A stretch of 64,000 nt of DNA from Trichomonas vaginalis G3 (taxonomy: Eukaryota; Parabasalia; Trichomonadida; Trichomonadidae), in the NCBI RefSeq assembly GCF_026262505.1, contig NC_067205.1:744001-808000 (forward strand), read 5' to 3'. Numbering within the stretch: the stretch's first letter is position 1; the number at the start of each line of letters is the position of its first letter. Of the stretch, positions 1-8,706 are shown one piece after another. A program made the translations under genes and the position numbers. A model generated the notes under the pieces. It was not told the DNA's origin. It ran no database searches and saw nothing but the letters and a program-made list of their open reading frames with translations.

Positions 1-487
1 CATCTTTTGTAAATTGAGTCTGGATTTTCTTAAATGCGTGTGGAACAGTAATGACTGCCCTCTTAATTTTAGTTCTAAGTCTCCTCTCAGCTTGAGATTT
101 GAGATAAGCTAAAATTTGAGAGGAAACTTCAACTGGTTTAAGTACTTTTTGATTTCCCTTGTAGTTTACAATGATTTCTGGATCATCATCAGCGTTTGGT
201 TGTATTTCAAATGGCATTGTTTTGCAGATTTCTTGGACATCTTGATATTTGCATCCGATAAGTCTCTTTGAATCATATATGACGAGATTAGGTTCAATCT
301 TCGCTCTTTCATACGCCTGATTACCAACAAGTTTTGGATCACCGTAATAAACAACTGAAGGAATTGATTTATTGCCATCAATTTCTATTAAATGAACCAT
401 CTGCCTGTTCTTATCATAATACGCTATACTAGAAAATGTAGTTCCAAGGTCAATGCCCAAAATTATCTCATCTTCTTCACCAGACAT
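1..487 (-). CDS. HSP70: HSP70 (DnaK family) chaperone, N-terminal part; runs off the window
   Basis: ATP-dependent cytosolic-type chaperone. Reading the minus strand from ATG at 487-485 gives an open frame of 162 codons to the window edge with no stop. Residues about 8-22 read GIDLGTTFSSIAYYD, the first phosphate-binding loop of the HSP70 ATPase domain. Further on come a KSIPSVVYY segment and a RRLRTKIKRAVITVPHAF segment, both typical of the nucleotide-binding domain. There is no signal or transit peptide before the ATPase domain, which favours a cytosolic form. The C-terminal substrate-binding part lies outside the window, so the EEVD or other tail cannot be checked. An A/T-rich spacer of about 170 bases separates it from the divergent discoidin-like gene at 655. 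Confidence 0.93.
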   Translation of the reverse strand, partial: MSGEEDEIILGIDLGTTFSSIAYYDKNRQMVHLIEIDGNKSIPSVVYYGDPKLVGNQAYERAKIEPNLVIYDSKRLIGCKYQDVQEICKTMPFEIQPNADDDPEIIVNYKGNQKVLKPVEVSSQILAYLKSQAERRLRTKIKRAVITVPHAFKKIQTQFTKD

Positions 488-654
488 TTTTTTAATGGGA
501 AAAAAAATATTGAGAAAAAAAATTGTTTACCATGAAAAACTAAAAGTTCATTACAATCATCATATTTTACTTATAGTTTGACTTTATTAAATTTGTAATT
601 TGAACAAAAATTTTGGCTTCTAAGATTTTTTTTGGCCAATGACTGATTTTTATC

Positions 655-1137
655 ATGAGTAGAACTGAGCTAAAAGGATTTTTAGATTTTAAACCAGACA
701 GCAATAATGCTACTGGATTCCTTTCATTCCTTAATTCTTATTTCGAAAAAGAATTAATTGTAATTGCGAGCTCTGCAGAATCATGCTGTTCTCAATATAA
801 CATATTTAAAGATTCTGGCTATTGGAGATCAGAAGATACTCCTAATCCTTCAATATCGTTTAGTTTTCCGAAATATCTATTTAAAATGAATTCTTTTTCT
901 GCTTATTCCTGTAAAACCAATGAATGTTTCAATGATTTAGATGTATATGGATCAGTTAGTAATAGCAATCCTGAACTGATTTGCTCTTTTAGAGGAGATT
1001 ACAAATTATTCTATCAGAAAAACACAAAAATTGATTGTTCAGCTAATAAACTATATAGCAATATAACTGTTGTTAGTCCATCTCTTAATAGTTACAATCA
1101 AATTTATATATTTTCGGTACTTTATTCGACACAATAG
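655..1137 (+). CDS. Discoidin-like (F5/8C-like) small protein, copy 1, short C-terminus
   Basis: 160 residues, first of four tandem paralogues (655, 1443, 2311, 4155). Shared blocks are the N-terminal FLDFKPDSNNATGFLSFL type segment, SSAESCC, a W-R-S motif, a conserved Cys pair around CKTNECF, the DLDVYGS segment and a late LICSFRG block. The order of W-x-S, beta-rich stretch and Y-G-S resembles the galactose-binding-like fold of F5/8C domains; this is pattern reading, not a profile match. Compared with the copies at 1443 and 4155 the last 30-40 residues, including a hydrophobic tail, are missing, and the sequence departs from its paralogues after the VVSPSLN block, suggesting a late frame change. 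Function unknown; glycan or protein binding is an inference from the fold. Confidence 0.6.
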   Translation: MSRTELKGFLDFKPDSNNATGFLSFLNSYFEKELIVIASSAESCCSQYNIFKDSGYWRSEDTPNPSISFSFPKYLFKMNSFSAYSCKTNECFNDLDVYGSVSNSNPELICSFRGDYKLFYQKNTKIDCSANKLYSNITVVSPSLNSYNQIYIFSVLYSTQ

Positions 1138-1442
1138 CCATTTCATCGTGCATGTGTCAATGCTTCAGTTTTATGATATCTTGTTCTATATACTTTGCTT
1201 TCATTTTGTTATAAAAATAAAGAATAATTATTTTTAATCAAAACCTGGGTCAATATTAATAGTTTGTAAAGGTGGTTAATCTGGTTCGTTTATGATCTTA
1301 CTATGATGATCATCGCTATATTCGAAACATGTTATTATCATAGGATATTGCCGTGTAATAATCAATTTCGGAGAATGAATTTTTTTTCTGAGGAAAAAGT
1401 TTAAAAATTAAAAGGGAAGTATGACACATTGATTGATTTCTC
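1138..1442. other. Spacer between paralogues, nothing recognised
   Basis: About 300 bases of AT-rich spacer between copies 1 and 2 of the discoidin-like family. No further coding stretch or repeat was seen. The 3' part is A/T-rich just before the ATG at 1443. Confidence 0.5.
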
Positions 1443-2051
1443 ATGGACAGAGCAGATCTAAATGAATATTTAAAGTTCAGGCCAAACCCTAGTAATACTA
1501 CAGGATTTCTTTCATTCCTTCATTCTTATTTCGAAAGTGAATTACAACTTTCTGCAAGTTCTTCGGAATCATGTTGTCCTACAATAAATGTTCTAAAAGA
1601 TAGTAGCTTTTGGAGATCAGATGATGTTGCCAATTCCTCCCTCTCTATCAGTTTTCCAAATTATCTTTTCCGCATGAATTCATTTTCTGCGTCTTCATGC
1701 AGATCTTTGGAATGCTTCAAAGATTTAGATATATATGGATCTATTAATAATACTATTTCCGAATTAATTTGCTCTTTTAGGGGTAATTATGACTCATTTC
1801 GTTCAAAAACTGCAAATATTGACTGTCAATCTAATAAGCTATATAACAATATAACTGTTGTAAGTCCATCAATTAATGATAACCAACAAAACAAATTTGT
1901 ATTATATCTTTTTGATATCTTTGGCAGTGTTTATAAATCTTCCACTAAATATTCATGCAAATATCAACCATTCATCCCAATATTAACTTATCCTTTGTAT
2001 TTTTTTTATTATCTTAAAAGATTTAATTCTTATGAGGATCTAATAAAATAA
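1443..2051 (+). CDS. Discoidin-like (F5/8C-like) small protein, copy 2
   Basis: 202 residues, the longest of the four paralogues. It has all shared blocks: SSSESCC, FWRSDDVANSSLSISF, the Cys pair in CRSLECF, DLDIYGSINN and LICSFRGNYDSF. It then continues through a LYLFDIFGSV strand, which matches the final strand of a discoidin-like beta sandwich, to a hydrophobic aromatic stretch near residues 177-192 (ILTYPLYFFYYL) that may be membrane-associated. There is no signal peptide, so the protein is probably intracellular despite its Cys content. The ATG at 1443 follows TTTCTC directly. I treat this copy as the intact reference for the cluster. The fold assignment is tentative. Confidence 0.65.
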   Translation: MDRADLNEYLKFRPNPSNTTGFLSFLHSYFESELQLSASSSESCCPTINVLKDSSFWRSDDVANSSLSISFPNYLFRMNSFSASSCRSLECFKDLDIYGSINNTISELICSFRGNYDSFRSKTANIDCQSNKLYNNITVVSPSINDNQQNKFVLYLFDIFGSVYKSSTKYSCKYQPFIPILTYPLYFFYYLKRFNSYEDLIK

Positions 2052-2310
2052 CCATTCTTTCTTCTCTTTAAAGAAGATACAAGCAATAGACTAAAAATTG
2101 ATATGATTATAATTCTCATTATCACTACTTTTTTTTCTTGATTATTTTGGGTGAATAAGCTGACGCTCCATATGTTCCTTTTAGTATGTTTTAAATCAAA
2201 ATTTAATGTCAATAAATTAATATTCTTTCCGTTTCTCTTTCAAAAATTGAGAGAATTGAATTAATTACACGCCAAGAATATGATTAATTTTCAGAAATGA
2301 GGAATTTGTA

Positions 2311-2829
2311 GTGACTAAAGCCAACCCAAAAGAGTATTTAAGATTCCAGCCAGACTCTAGCAATTCTACTGGATTCATTTCATTCCTTCATACATATTTC
2401 TCAAATGATTTACTTATTTCTGCAAGCTCATCAGAGTCATGCTGCCCTCCCACTAACATCTTTCAAAAAGAAAGCTTTTGGAGGTCAGATAATATCGCTT
2501 CTTCATCCTTCACTGTAAGTTTTCTAAAATTTCTTTTTCGCTTGGATGCATTTTCTGCGCTTGCATGTAAACATGGCCAATGCATAAAAGATATAGATAT
2601 ATATGGATCGATTAATAATAGCAAACCTGAACGGATATGCTCCTTTAGGGGAAATTATGCATCATTCGACAACAAAAACACAAAAATTGATTGTCCTACT
2701 AGAAAGTTATATAACAATATAACTGTTGTAAATCCAAGTCCTAATGCCCTCCATGATAATCATTTCGCTTTATATCAGTTTGAGATATTTGTTCGTGTAG
2801 ATCCCAATATTTTGATTTTATGTTTATAG
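2311..2829 (+). pseudogene. Discoidin-like copy 3, no ATG and altered 3' end
   Basis: Third family member. Its frame matches copies 2 and 4 from TKANPKEYLRFQPD through the ICSFRGNYASF block. The codon in the position of the other copies' initiator ATG is GTG (2311-2313), and no in-frame upstream ATG exists before a stop. After the YQFEIF strand the sequence leaves the family consensus and ends at a TAG that overlaps an 8-base target duplication. A transposable element begins two bases after that stop. Missing start, changed end and the adjacent insertion together suggest a decayed gene. Translation from an unrecognised upstream start is the alternative. Confidence 0.6.
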
Positions 2830-2830
2830 G

Positions 2831-3941
2831 TAGGGTTGTTAAAAATATCAAAAATTAGCGTTTTGAAGACACCATGGTGTCTTATAATTTTCCCTTCCTT
2901 ATTGGCGTGTAGAAATAAATGCGCCAATAGATTGAAGAAGAAGAATTGTTTTTCTCTTAATGAACTTTAATCCTTTTGATATAAGAATATTAAAAACATT
3001 AATATAATTTCGATTTCGGAAATTAAATTTCCAAATTTTTTGTCGATTTCGGAAATAACAGGATCCCGCATCCACACGCAACAACAAAACACAAAACACA
3101 CTTTTTGGTTCTTTCATCGTTTTAATGGTAATTTATGTAATACATGATTTGGATAAATTTTACAAAAATAGAAACTATATTATATTCTTTTCAAAGATTC
3201 TTGCAAATCATCAAAAATAATTGTATTTTAAAAAACGATCAAATTATCCTTTCATTATTTTAAACTTAAATTAGTTTTTATGATTGACTAAAGCAATCAT
3301 ATTTATTCATCATTAAATAAACAAAAAAATAATATTTGAGAGTTATTTCAAAAAAAAAACACATTGAATTTATTAATTTCTCAATTTCAGTATTATAAAT
3401 TTTTATAATTTCAATATTTTGAAATACACTTTTTAATATTTCAATATTTATGATATTTCAATGTATTAAGTGGTCTCAAATTGAGCTTCTCAAATATAAG
3501 TTGGCCTATTCAAATAATAAAATTAAATCATATTTAAAATAAAAATAAAGTGATTGAGGTCATAGCAAAACGGCTGTTTCAGTCATTAATTCTTAAAAAT
3601 AAAAAGGGTAAAAACTAAATAAAATGGGTAAAATTCAATAGTGTCTGTGCTATCGTTCAATTTGAAGGTGTCTTTGAAACCGCAAGACACATTGAATTTT
3701 TGAATAGTGTATTATGGTTTGACAGACACCAATGAAAAAAATAAAATGATATTTATTTTAAATATATAAGATCCTTATATAAAATTTAAATATTTTATCG
3801 TTTTATTTTCTTGTTTTAGAAATGTTTTTTATTGAAAAATCAATAAAACTAACTCCAAAATAAAATTTTTGATTTAAAGACACTATGATGACACCAGGCA
3901 AGTCTTCCAAGACACCTATCGTCGGGAATCTAACAACCCTA
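2831..3941. mobile_element. Non-autonomous hAT-like DNA transposon with 8-base target duplication
   Basis: The element of 1111 bases begins TAGGGTTGTTA and ends TAACAACCCTA, a perfect 11-base inverted repeat. It is flanked by the direct repeat TTTATAGG at 2823-2830 and 3942-3949. An 8-base duplication with TAGGG termini fits the hAT superfamily. Near the left end is a perfect 18-base palindrome, AAGACACCATGGTGTCTT (2866-2883). GTGTCTT or its complement recurs near the right end and inside, as subterminal transposase-binding repeats of hAT elements often do. No transposase-sized frame is present, so it would depend on another copy. The family call is an inference from termini and duplication length. 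Confidence 0.78.
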
Positions 3942-4154
3942 TTTATAGGCTTCGTGTTCTTTATTTTAATGCCCTAAAAATGTATAATATCTCATATATA
4001 ATATCTCATTCTCCTTCAAAATGATTAAAGCATCATATAGGTTTTAGTTCTTCTTTGAAAACTATTTTGAAAAATGATTATTATTTTTTCCGTCTTTCTT
4101 TCAAAAATTGAGAAGATTAAAATGTTTACATGTAAAGAATATGAGTGATTTGTA

Positions 4155-4730
4155 ATGTCTAGGATCGAGCAAATTGAATATTTAAGATTTCAACCCGATT
4201 CTCGCAATGCCTCTGGATTCATTTCATTCCTTCATTCGTATTTGCCAAATGATTTACATATTTTTGCAAGCTCCTCAGAGTCATGTTTTCCTCCAACTAA
4301 CATCTTTCAAAATGGGAGTTTTTGGAAGTCAACCGATGTCGCTAATTCGTCCTTTTCTATTAGTTTTTCAAAAATTCTTTTTCGCTTGGATTCATTTTCT
4401 TCACTTTCATGCAAAGTTAATGAATGTTTTAAAGATCTAGATATATATGGATCGATTAATAATGATAATCCTGAACTAATTTGTTCATTTCGAGGAGAAT
4501 ACAAGTTATTTTATCAAAAAAACACAAGAATTGATTGTCCTTCTAAGAAATTATATAACAATTTTACTTTTGTGAATCCATCTCGCAATAGTATTAACGA
4601 AAATAAATTTTCCATTTATGAAATCGAGATCTTTGGTAGCATATGCAGTTTTTCCACTATTTATTCATGTGCAATCAAATCCATTGATTTTATATTAACA
4701 TACTTCATGTATATTTTTCTATTCTCATAA
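4155..4730 (+). CDS. Discoidin-like (F5/8C-like) small protein, copy 4
   Basis: 191 residues, start ATG at 4155. It has the same blocks as copy 2: LRFQPDSRNASGFISFLHSY, SSSESC, the W-K-S motif, CKVNECF, DLDIYGSINN, LICSFRGEY. It ends in the IYEIEIFGSI strand and a hydrophobic C-terminus (SIDFILTYFMYIFLFS) that could be a membrane segment. It lies just right of the hAT-like element, which separates it from copy 3. Upstream of copies 3 and 4 there is similar spacer sequence (a TTTCTTTCAAAAATTGAGA type stretch near 2237 and 4095), so the duplicated unit included the upstream region. Function unknown. Confidence 0.65.
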   Translation: MSRIEQIEYLRFQPDSRNASGFISFLHSYLPNDLHIFASSSESCFPPTNIFQNGSFWKSTDVANSSFSISFSKILFRLDSFSSLSCKVNECFKDLDIYGSINNDNPELICSFRGEYKLFYQKNTRIDCPSKKLYNNFTFVNPSRNSINENKFSIYEIEIFGSICSFSTIYSCAIKSIDFILTYFMYIFLFS

Positions 4731-5054
4731 ATAACATGGATTATTAAAACATAGCTTACTATATACCATTTAACATAGATGAACAACATATTTAGTCCTC
4801 TTGTATGTAAATAAAGAATAAAATTAAGAATATAAAATTTCAAATTGATGCAAAATATATAGATTACATGGTTTTTATCATAAACTATAAGTTTAATAAT
4901 GATAAATGCATTCCAGATTGTTCATTCTAATAAGATAATCCAATAATTTTTTCAAATTCAACTAAAATGTTACATTAAAAGCATATGCATTTATATATGC
5001 ATTTGTATCATACAAAAATATTCTATATTTTTATTATAAAAACACAAGAAACCC
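4731..5054. other. AT-rich spacer, nothing recognised
   Basis: About 320 bases between two convergent genes, the discoidin-like copy 4 and the ankyrin-type gene. It is AT-rich, with short hydrophobic shadow frames only. It probably holds the 3' ends of both transcripts. Confidence 0.4.
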
Positions 5055-7169
5055 TCAAGGGAAATTAACGTCATCATGATGATCATTATGATGATTATGA
5101 TCAATTTCATCATGATGATCATCATTATTATGATCAATTTCATTATTATGATCATGATGATCATTATTATGGTCATTATGATCTCCTTCTTCCTGGTCAT
5201 GATTAGTAAGGTTCATGAGAAGCTGTGCTAGCTCAGCAGGAGTCAAAACCATGTCATCTCCGTCTTCTTCCTCATAATCATCGAAAAATTCTTCCTCTTC
5301 GTCGTCATCGTTGTCAATTTGCTGGTCGTCATCTGGAGCTCCGGTATCAAGTTCTGTAGAGTCTTCAATATAAGCCAAGGGACCAATTGAATTGTAATTT
5401 ATAAACTCTAGGTTTGGATCTCCCATATATATTGAACTGATCAAGTATTGAAGGACAGTTTTGGCTGATTTCCGCTGAGTTGAGCAAATCCAGAACGGAT
5501 CTGGCATAACTCCAGTTTTTTCTTTAATGTAATCATCAGGAGACTCCTTATAGACATACCCTATCTGCGCGTGCTCAGGAAGTTCCTTTCTTTCTGGAGA
5601 TATAATATGTTTTTCTGTCAGAAGGTCAATAAGTTCCGGAATTGTATTGAAATTTTCTGGTATGTCCTTAGGATTGAAAGGGAACATGTCTGGATGCTCT
5701 GCCATGACTCTTATTGCGTAAAATGATCCTAATCTTATGGCAGCGTTCATAAAATAGCATCTGGTAGGGTTATCTATAACGTGCATCCTCTCGGCCAATT
5801 TCATTATCAACGATGGCCTCCTCTTATGGATCGCAATGTAAAGATCGTTTAAATCTTTATGAAAACCTTGCCAATGGTTCCAGTTCGGGAGCATTTGTAT
5901 CAGGAGGTCAATCATCTCATCTTTAGCGTATGAAATGGCAACTTGCATGAGAGTTTGGTGCTGATAGATAATTTTATCAACTCCTTCGGGATTTTGGAGA
6001 AGAATGTACTGGACGATCTCGAAGCTGTTGCATTTAACAGCAAGAATAATGGGTAGAGCGTCTTCCATCGGTTGATCAATTCTATCTCCGGTCTCTATAG
6101 CCTCTAAGAAGGCAGCTAGATTGCCAACGAGGCTGGCATTATGTATGCGGCCACGATTGTACATGTCCAAGTTCCAAACTTTCTTTGGCTGGTTATCATA
6201 TATCCATCCTAAGACATCTTGTTGGAAATACTCAATAGCGAGTTGCGCACAGCCTAGGAAGCTTGCACCGGCTTGTTCGCACAGCCTGATGGCCTCCAAA
6301 GAGCCGCCACAAACTGCATATTGAGATGTAATGTATTCGAACATGTCTTTCGTATTGATTGGAATGTCTTTAAGGATAAGAAATTTGAGAATTTGTATGG
6401 AGCCAAAGAATGCAGCCGCTTGTATGTAATGAGTGCCTCTTTGAAGCATTGTTCGGTGTTCAAAGAAACTTATGGGCAAAACACCGTTGTAGTTGAAGTC
6501 TGGATTACTTGCGCCAAGGTTTATGAATGAATCTATATCATCTTTCATGATTATATCAGCAATGGAACCTGGAACTTCTTCATTCTCAATAGAACGGAAG
6601 AAAAGGGACCAGCCATCGGCTCTAAGTTCCTCTAGATGTGTGAAAAAGTCTTTCAGATGCTCAATGTCTGTTGCATGGTCTAGATTTATTTTATCAAAAA
6701 AGCCAGGACGAACGTGATCAATTTCTGGAGCCCAGCAACAACAATTGAAGATGTATGGACGGCAGCTTTCGTGCCATTCGATGTTTGTTAACAATCTTGG
6801 CAAAATATCTGAATCAATGTTGTAAATTCCTTTAGATAAGAGTTTCCTTATGAAGTAAAATGCGCGTATTTTAAGTTTGTAGTCACTTTCGTTGTCATAT
6901 CCGAAGCAATAATCCAATAATTTGATTGGTAATTCTTTGACATTGTAAGTGGCTGGTGTATTGATGACCTGGGCGAATAGATCTGCAATTATATTAAGTT
7001 TTTTAGGTCTAACTCTGAATGTTTTTATGAAATATTGAGCAATAATTGTTCGGCCAATAGAAAAATTGCCAATATCACAGTTGGCTATGAATGAGGCCGT
7101 TTCTTTAAGATTACTCTCGTCAACATCCAAGTATCTTTGGTTTAATTCGATGTAGAGATCAACATCCAT
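5055..7169 (-). CDS. Ankyrin/DUF3447-type repeat protein with acidic and Asp/His/Asn-rich tail
   Basis: 704 residues. The N-terminal 200 are helical, and residues about 200-540 contain degenerate helix-turn-helix ankyrin-type units (for example AAAFFGSIQILKFLILKD, HNASLVGNLAAFLEAIETG, AVKCNSFEIVQYILLQ). This layout is that of the large parabasalid DUF3447/ankyrin family. Such proteins are protein-interaction scaffolds; the partner is unknown. Residues about 620-650 are strongly acidic and the last 45 are almost only Asp, His, Asn and Glu, encoded by ATGATC/ATTATG-like simple sequence at about 5060-5190. A His/Asp tail could bind divalent metal, but this is a guess. Start chosen at ATG 7169-7167, the first in frame; the upstream strand is T-rich. 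Confidence 0.75.
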   Translation of the reverse strand: MDVDLYIELNQRYLDVDESNLKETASFIANCDIGNFSIGRTIIAQYFIKTFRVRPKKLNIIADLFAQVINTPATYNVKELPIKLLDYCFGYDNESDYKLKIRAFYFIRKLLSKGIYNIDSDILPRLLTNIEWHESCRPYIFNCCCWAPEIDHVRPGFFDKINLDHATDIEHLKDFFTHLEELRADGWSLFFRSIENEEVPGSIADIIMKDDIDSFINLGASNPDFNYNGVLPISFFEHRTMLQRGTHYIQAAAFFGSIQILKFLILKDIPINTKDMFEYITSQYAVCGGSLEAIRLCEQAGASFLGCAQLAIEYFQQDVLGWIYDNQPKKVWNLDMYNRGRIHNASLVGNLAAFLEAIETGDRIDQPMEDALPIILAVKCNSFEIVQYILLQNPEGVDKIIYQHQTLMQVAISYAKDEMIDLLIQMLPNWNHWQGFHKDLNDLYIAIHKRRPSLIMKLAERMHVIDNPTRCYFMNAAIRLGSFYAIRVMAEHPDMFPFNPKDIPENFNTIPELIDLLTEKHIISPERKELPEHAQIGYVYKESPDDYIKEKTGVMPDPFWICSTQRKSAKTVLQYLISSIYMGDPNLEFINYNSIGPLAYIEDSTELDTGAPDDDQQIDNDDDEEEEFFDDYEEEDGDDMVLTPAELAQLLMNLTNHDQEEGDHNDHNNDHHDHNNEIDHNNDDHHDEIDHNHHNDHHDDVNFP

Positions 7170-7340
7170 TCAAAAAAAATTTCTTCAAAAAAAAAGGAAA
7201 AAAAAATTGGCCAAACAAAAAAAATTTTGCGCTTAATATAGGCAGTAGAGATTTTCATCCAGTGGTAAAGAAGACCAGGATAGGCATATTTTAAGTTGGA
7301 ACTGTCTTTCTTTAATTTTATTGAACTTGTCAGAAAATCG

Positions 7341-7384
7341 AAAATGGTAAGTGCACCCTTAATTGGATGTGAGGGTTTTGCAAA
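7341..7384 (+). repeat. 44-base duplicated segment, copy A (possible gene 5' end)
   Basis: Identical over 44 bases to 11272-11315 in the same orientation. It contains an ATG (7344) followed by 13 open codons, MVSAPLIGCEGFA, then K. Copy A is cut at its right side by the MULE-like element at 7385. Looser similarity extends a few bases upstream of both copies. It may be the 5' end of a multi-copy gene or the end of an unrecognised repeat. Confidence 0.6.
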
Positions 7385-8165
7385 GAGTAGGGGTAATTTT
7401 AGCTAAAAGTAACACACCCGTGAAGGGTGTGATTACCGATCGGTAATTTCGACAGTTTAGAATTTAAAATTTTTTATGGAACTGTTGCGAGTTTCATAAA
7501 GAATTTAAGGAATATAAGCAAAGATTTGAATCAAAATCTTAGACCTAAGCCGCTCGATTCGCTCGCGGCTTCCGCGAATTACAGATCAGCAAAGATTTGA
7601 ATCAAAATCTTCGAACTAAGCCGATCGCTTCGCTCGCGGCTTTCTTTATTATTTTAAATTTGCATATTTCCATCAAAAGTTCATAAGGTAAAAAATTTCG
7701 TTTATTTTTACTAAGAAAAAAAGGTTTTGATAATAAATTTATTTTATTTCGAAAAAGTAGCAATAATCGTAAAAGGGTATTGATAGGCTTGCTAAAGTAA
7801 CTAATTTTAGCTGTCAAATACTTTTGTATTTTGAAGTAAATTAGTATAAATTTGTTTTTACTTTTATTTCGAAAAAGTAGCAATAATCGTAAAAGGGTAT
7901 TGATAGGCTTGCTAAAGTAACTAATTTTAGCTGTCAAATACTTTTGTATTTTGAAGTAAATTAGTATAAATTTGATATTATTTTAACTCCCTTTGAAAAC
8001 CTCAATTTTCCATACAGAGGGAACGGGAATAGCATCCAATATTCCCTGAGAATGGTTGCGCATTCTCAGTTCCCTCTATATTTCGAACGAAGCTCTCATC
8101 GGTCTTTTTTTTTAATACTAAACGTTTTTTTTCCATGTCACTTTTAGCTAAAATTTGGGTTTGCC
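7385..8165 (+). mobile_element. MULE-like miniature element, copy 1 (two internal tandem units)
   Basis: 781 bases, same family as 21770-22687 (inverted) and 28885-29785. The ends carry AATTTTAGCTAAAA-type inverted repeats next to TGACA/TAACA. Inside lie a perfect 16-base palindrome ATTACCGATCGGTAAT (about 7433), two GC-rich hairpins around GCCG...CGGC (about 7553 and 7620), and a tandem repeat of about 120 bases present twice here and three times in the other copies. The tandem part reads open in one frame (MTAKISYFSKPINTLL repeated) but this is a by-product of the repeat. No target duplication was found around this copy, unlike the other two. It interrupts the 44-base segment at 7341. MULE assignment rests on the 9-10 base duplications of copies 2 and 3. 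Confidence 0.7.
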
Positions 8166-8401
8166 GATAAATAATCTCATAACAAACGATAGAATGCACA
8201 TTTTCGAATTTTCACTAAAAAGTTCCATATAAAATGTTTCAACTGATCTCATTCAAATTACTCAAATATGTATTTCTCATCATTGTGTTGTGATTCTGAC
8301 GGCCTAAGAAATGCTATCAAAAAGTTCTTTCTGGATCCACATATATCTAAATTTGAACTAAAGGAACAAAGTATTTGTCATAATACTTAGCAGTAAAAAA
8401 A
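8166..8401. other. Spacer between the miniature element and the beta-helix gene
   Basis: AT-rich sequence with no feature recognised. The 3' end of the beta-helix/Ig-like gene, read in a shifted frame, stops at 8404-8402. Confidence 0.4.
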
Positions 8402-8706
8402 TTAATGTTTTATCATACGGGTTAGAGCCCTCCATATAGAGGTGATAAAAAATGAGTAGTGTTTTTTCATGGATAGAAGGCGTTTATAATCTGATTTTAA
8501 TGTCTGAGACTTTTGCTTATAATTAAAATATACTTTATACTTATTTGATTCCTGACTTCCTTGATCTACTGCATAAATTATTAATTTATGCTGTCCAATT
8601 GATAAACTTGGAATAAATTGTATTGGAAGATTAAATGGATATTCATTAAGTGTTGTTATTTTGATAGTTGCTATATTAAAAGCAGATTCCCTTAAGTTGT
8701 CATATG

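Noticed and set aside
2899-3117. 72-codon minus-strand frame
   Set aside because: Lies wholly inside the hAT-like element, and is far too short for a transposase.
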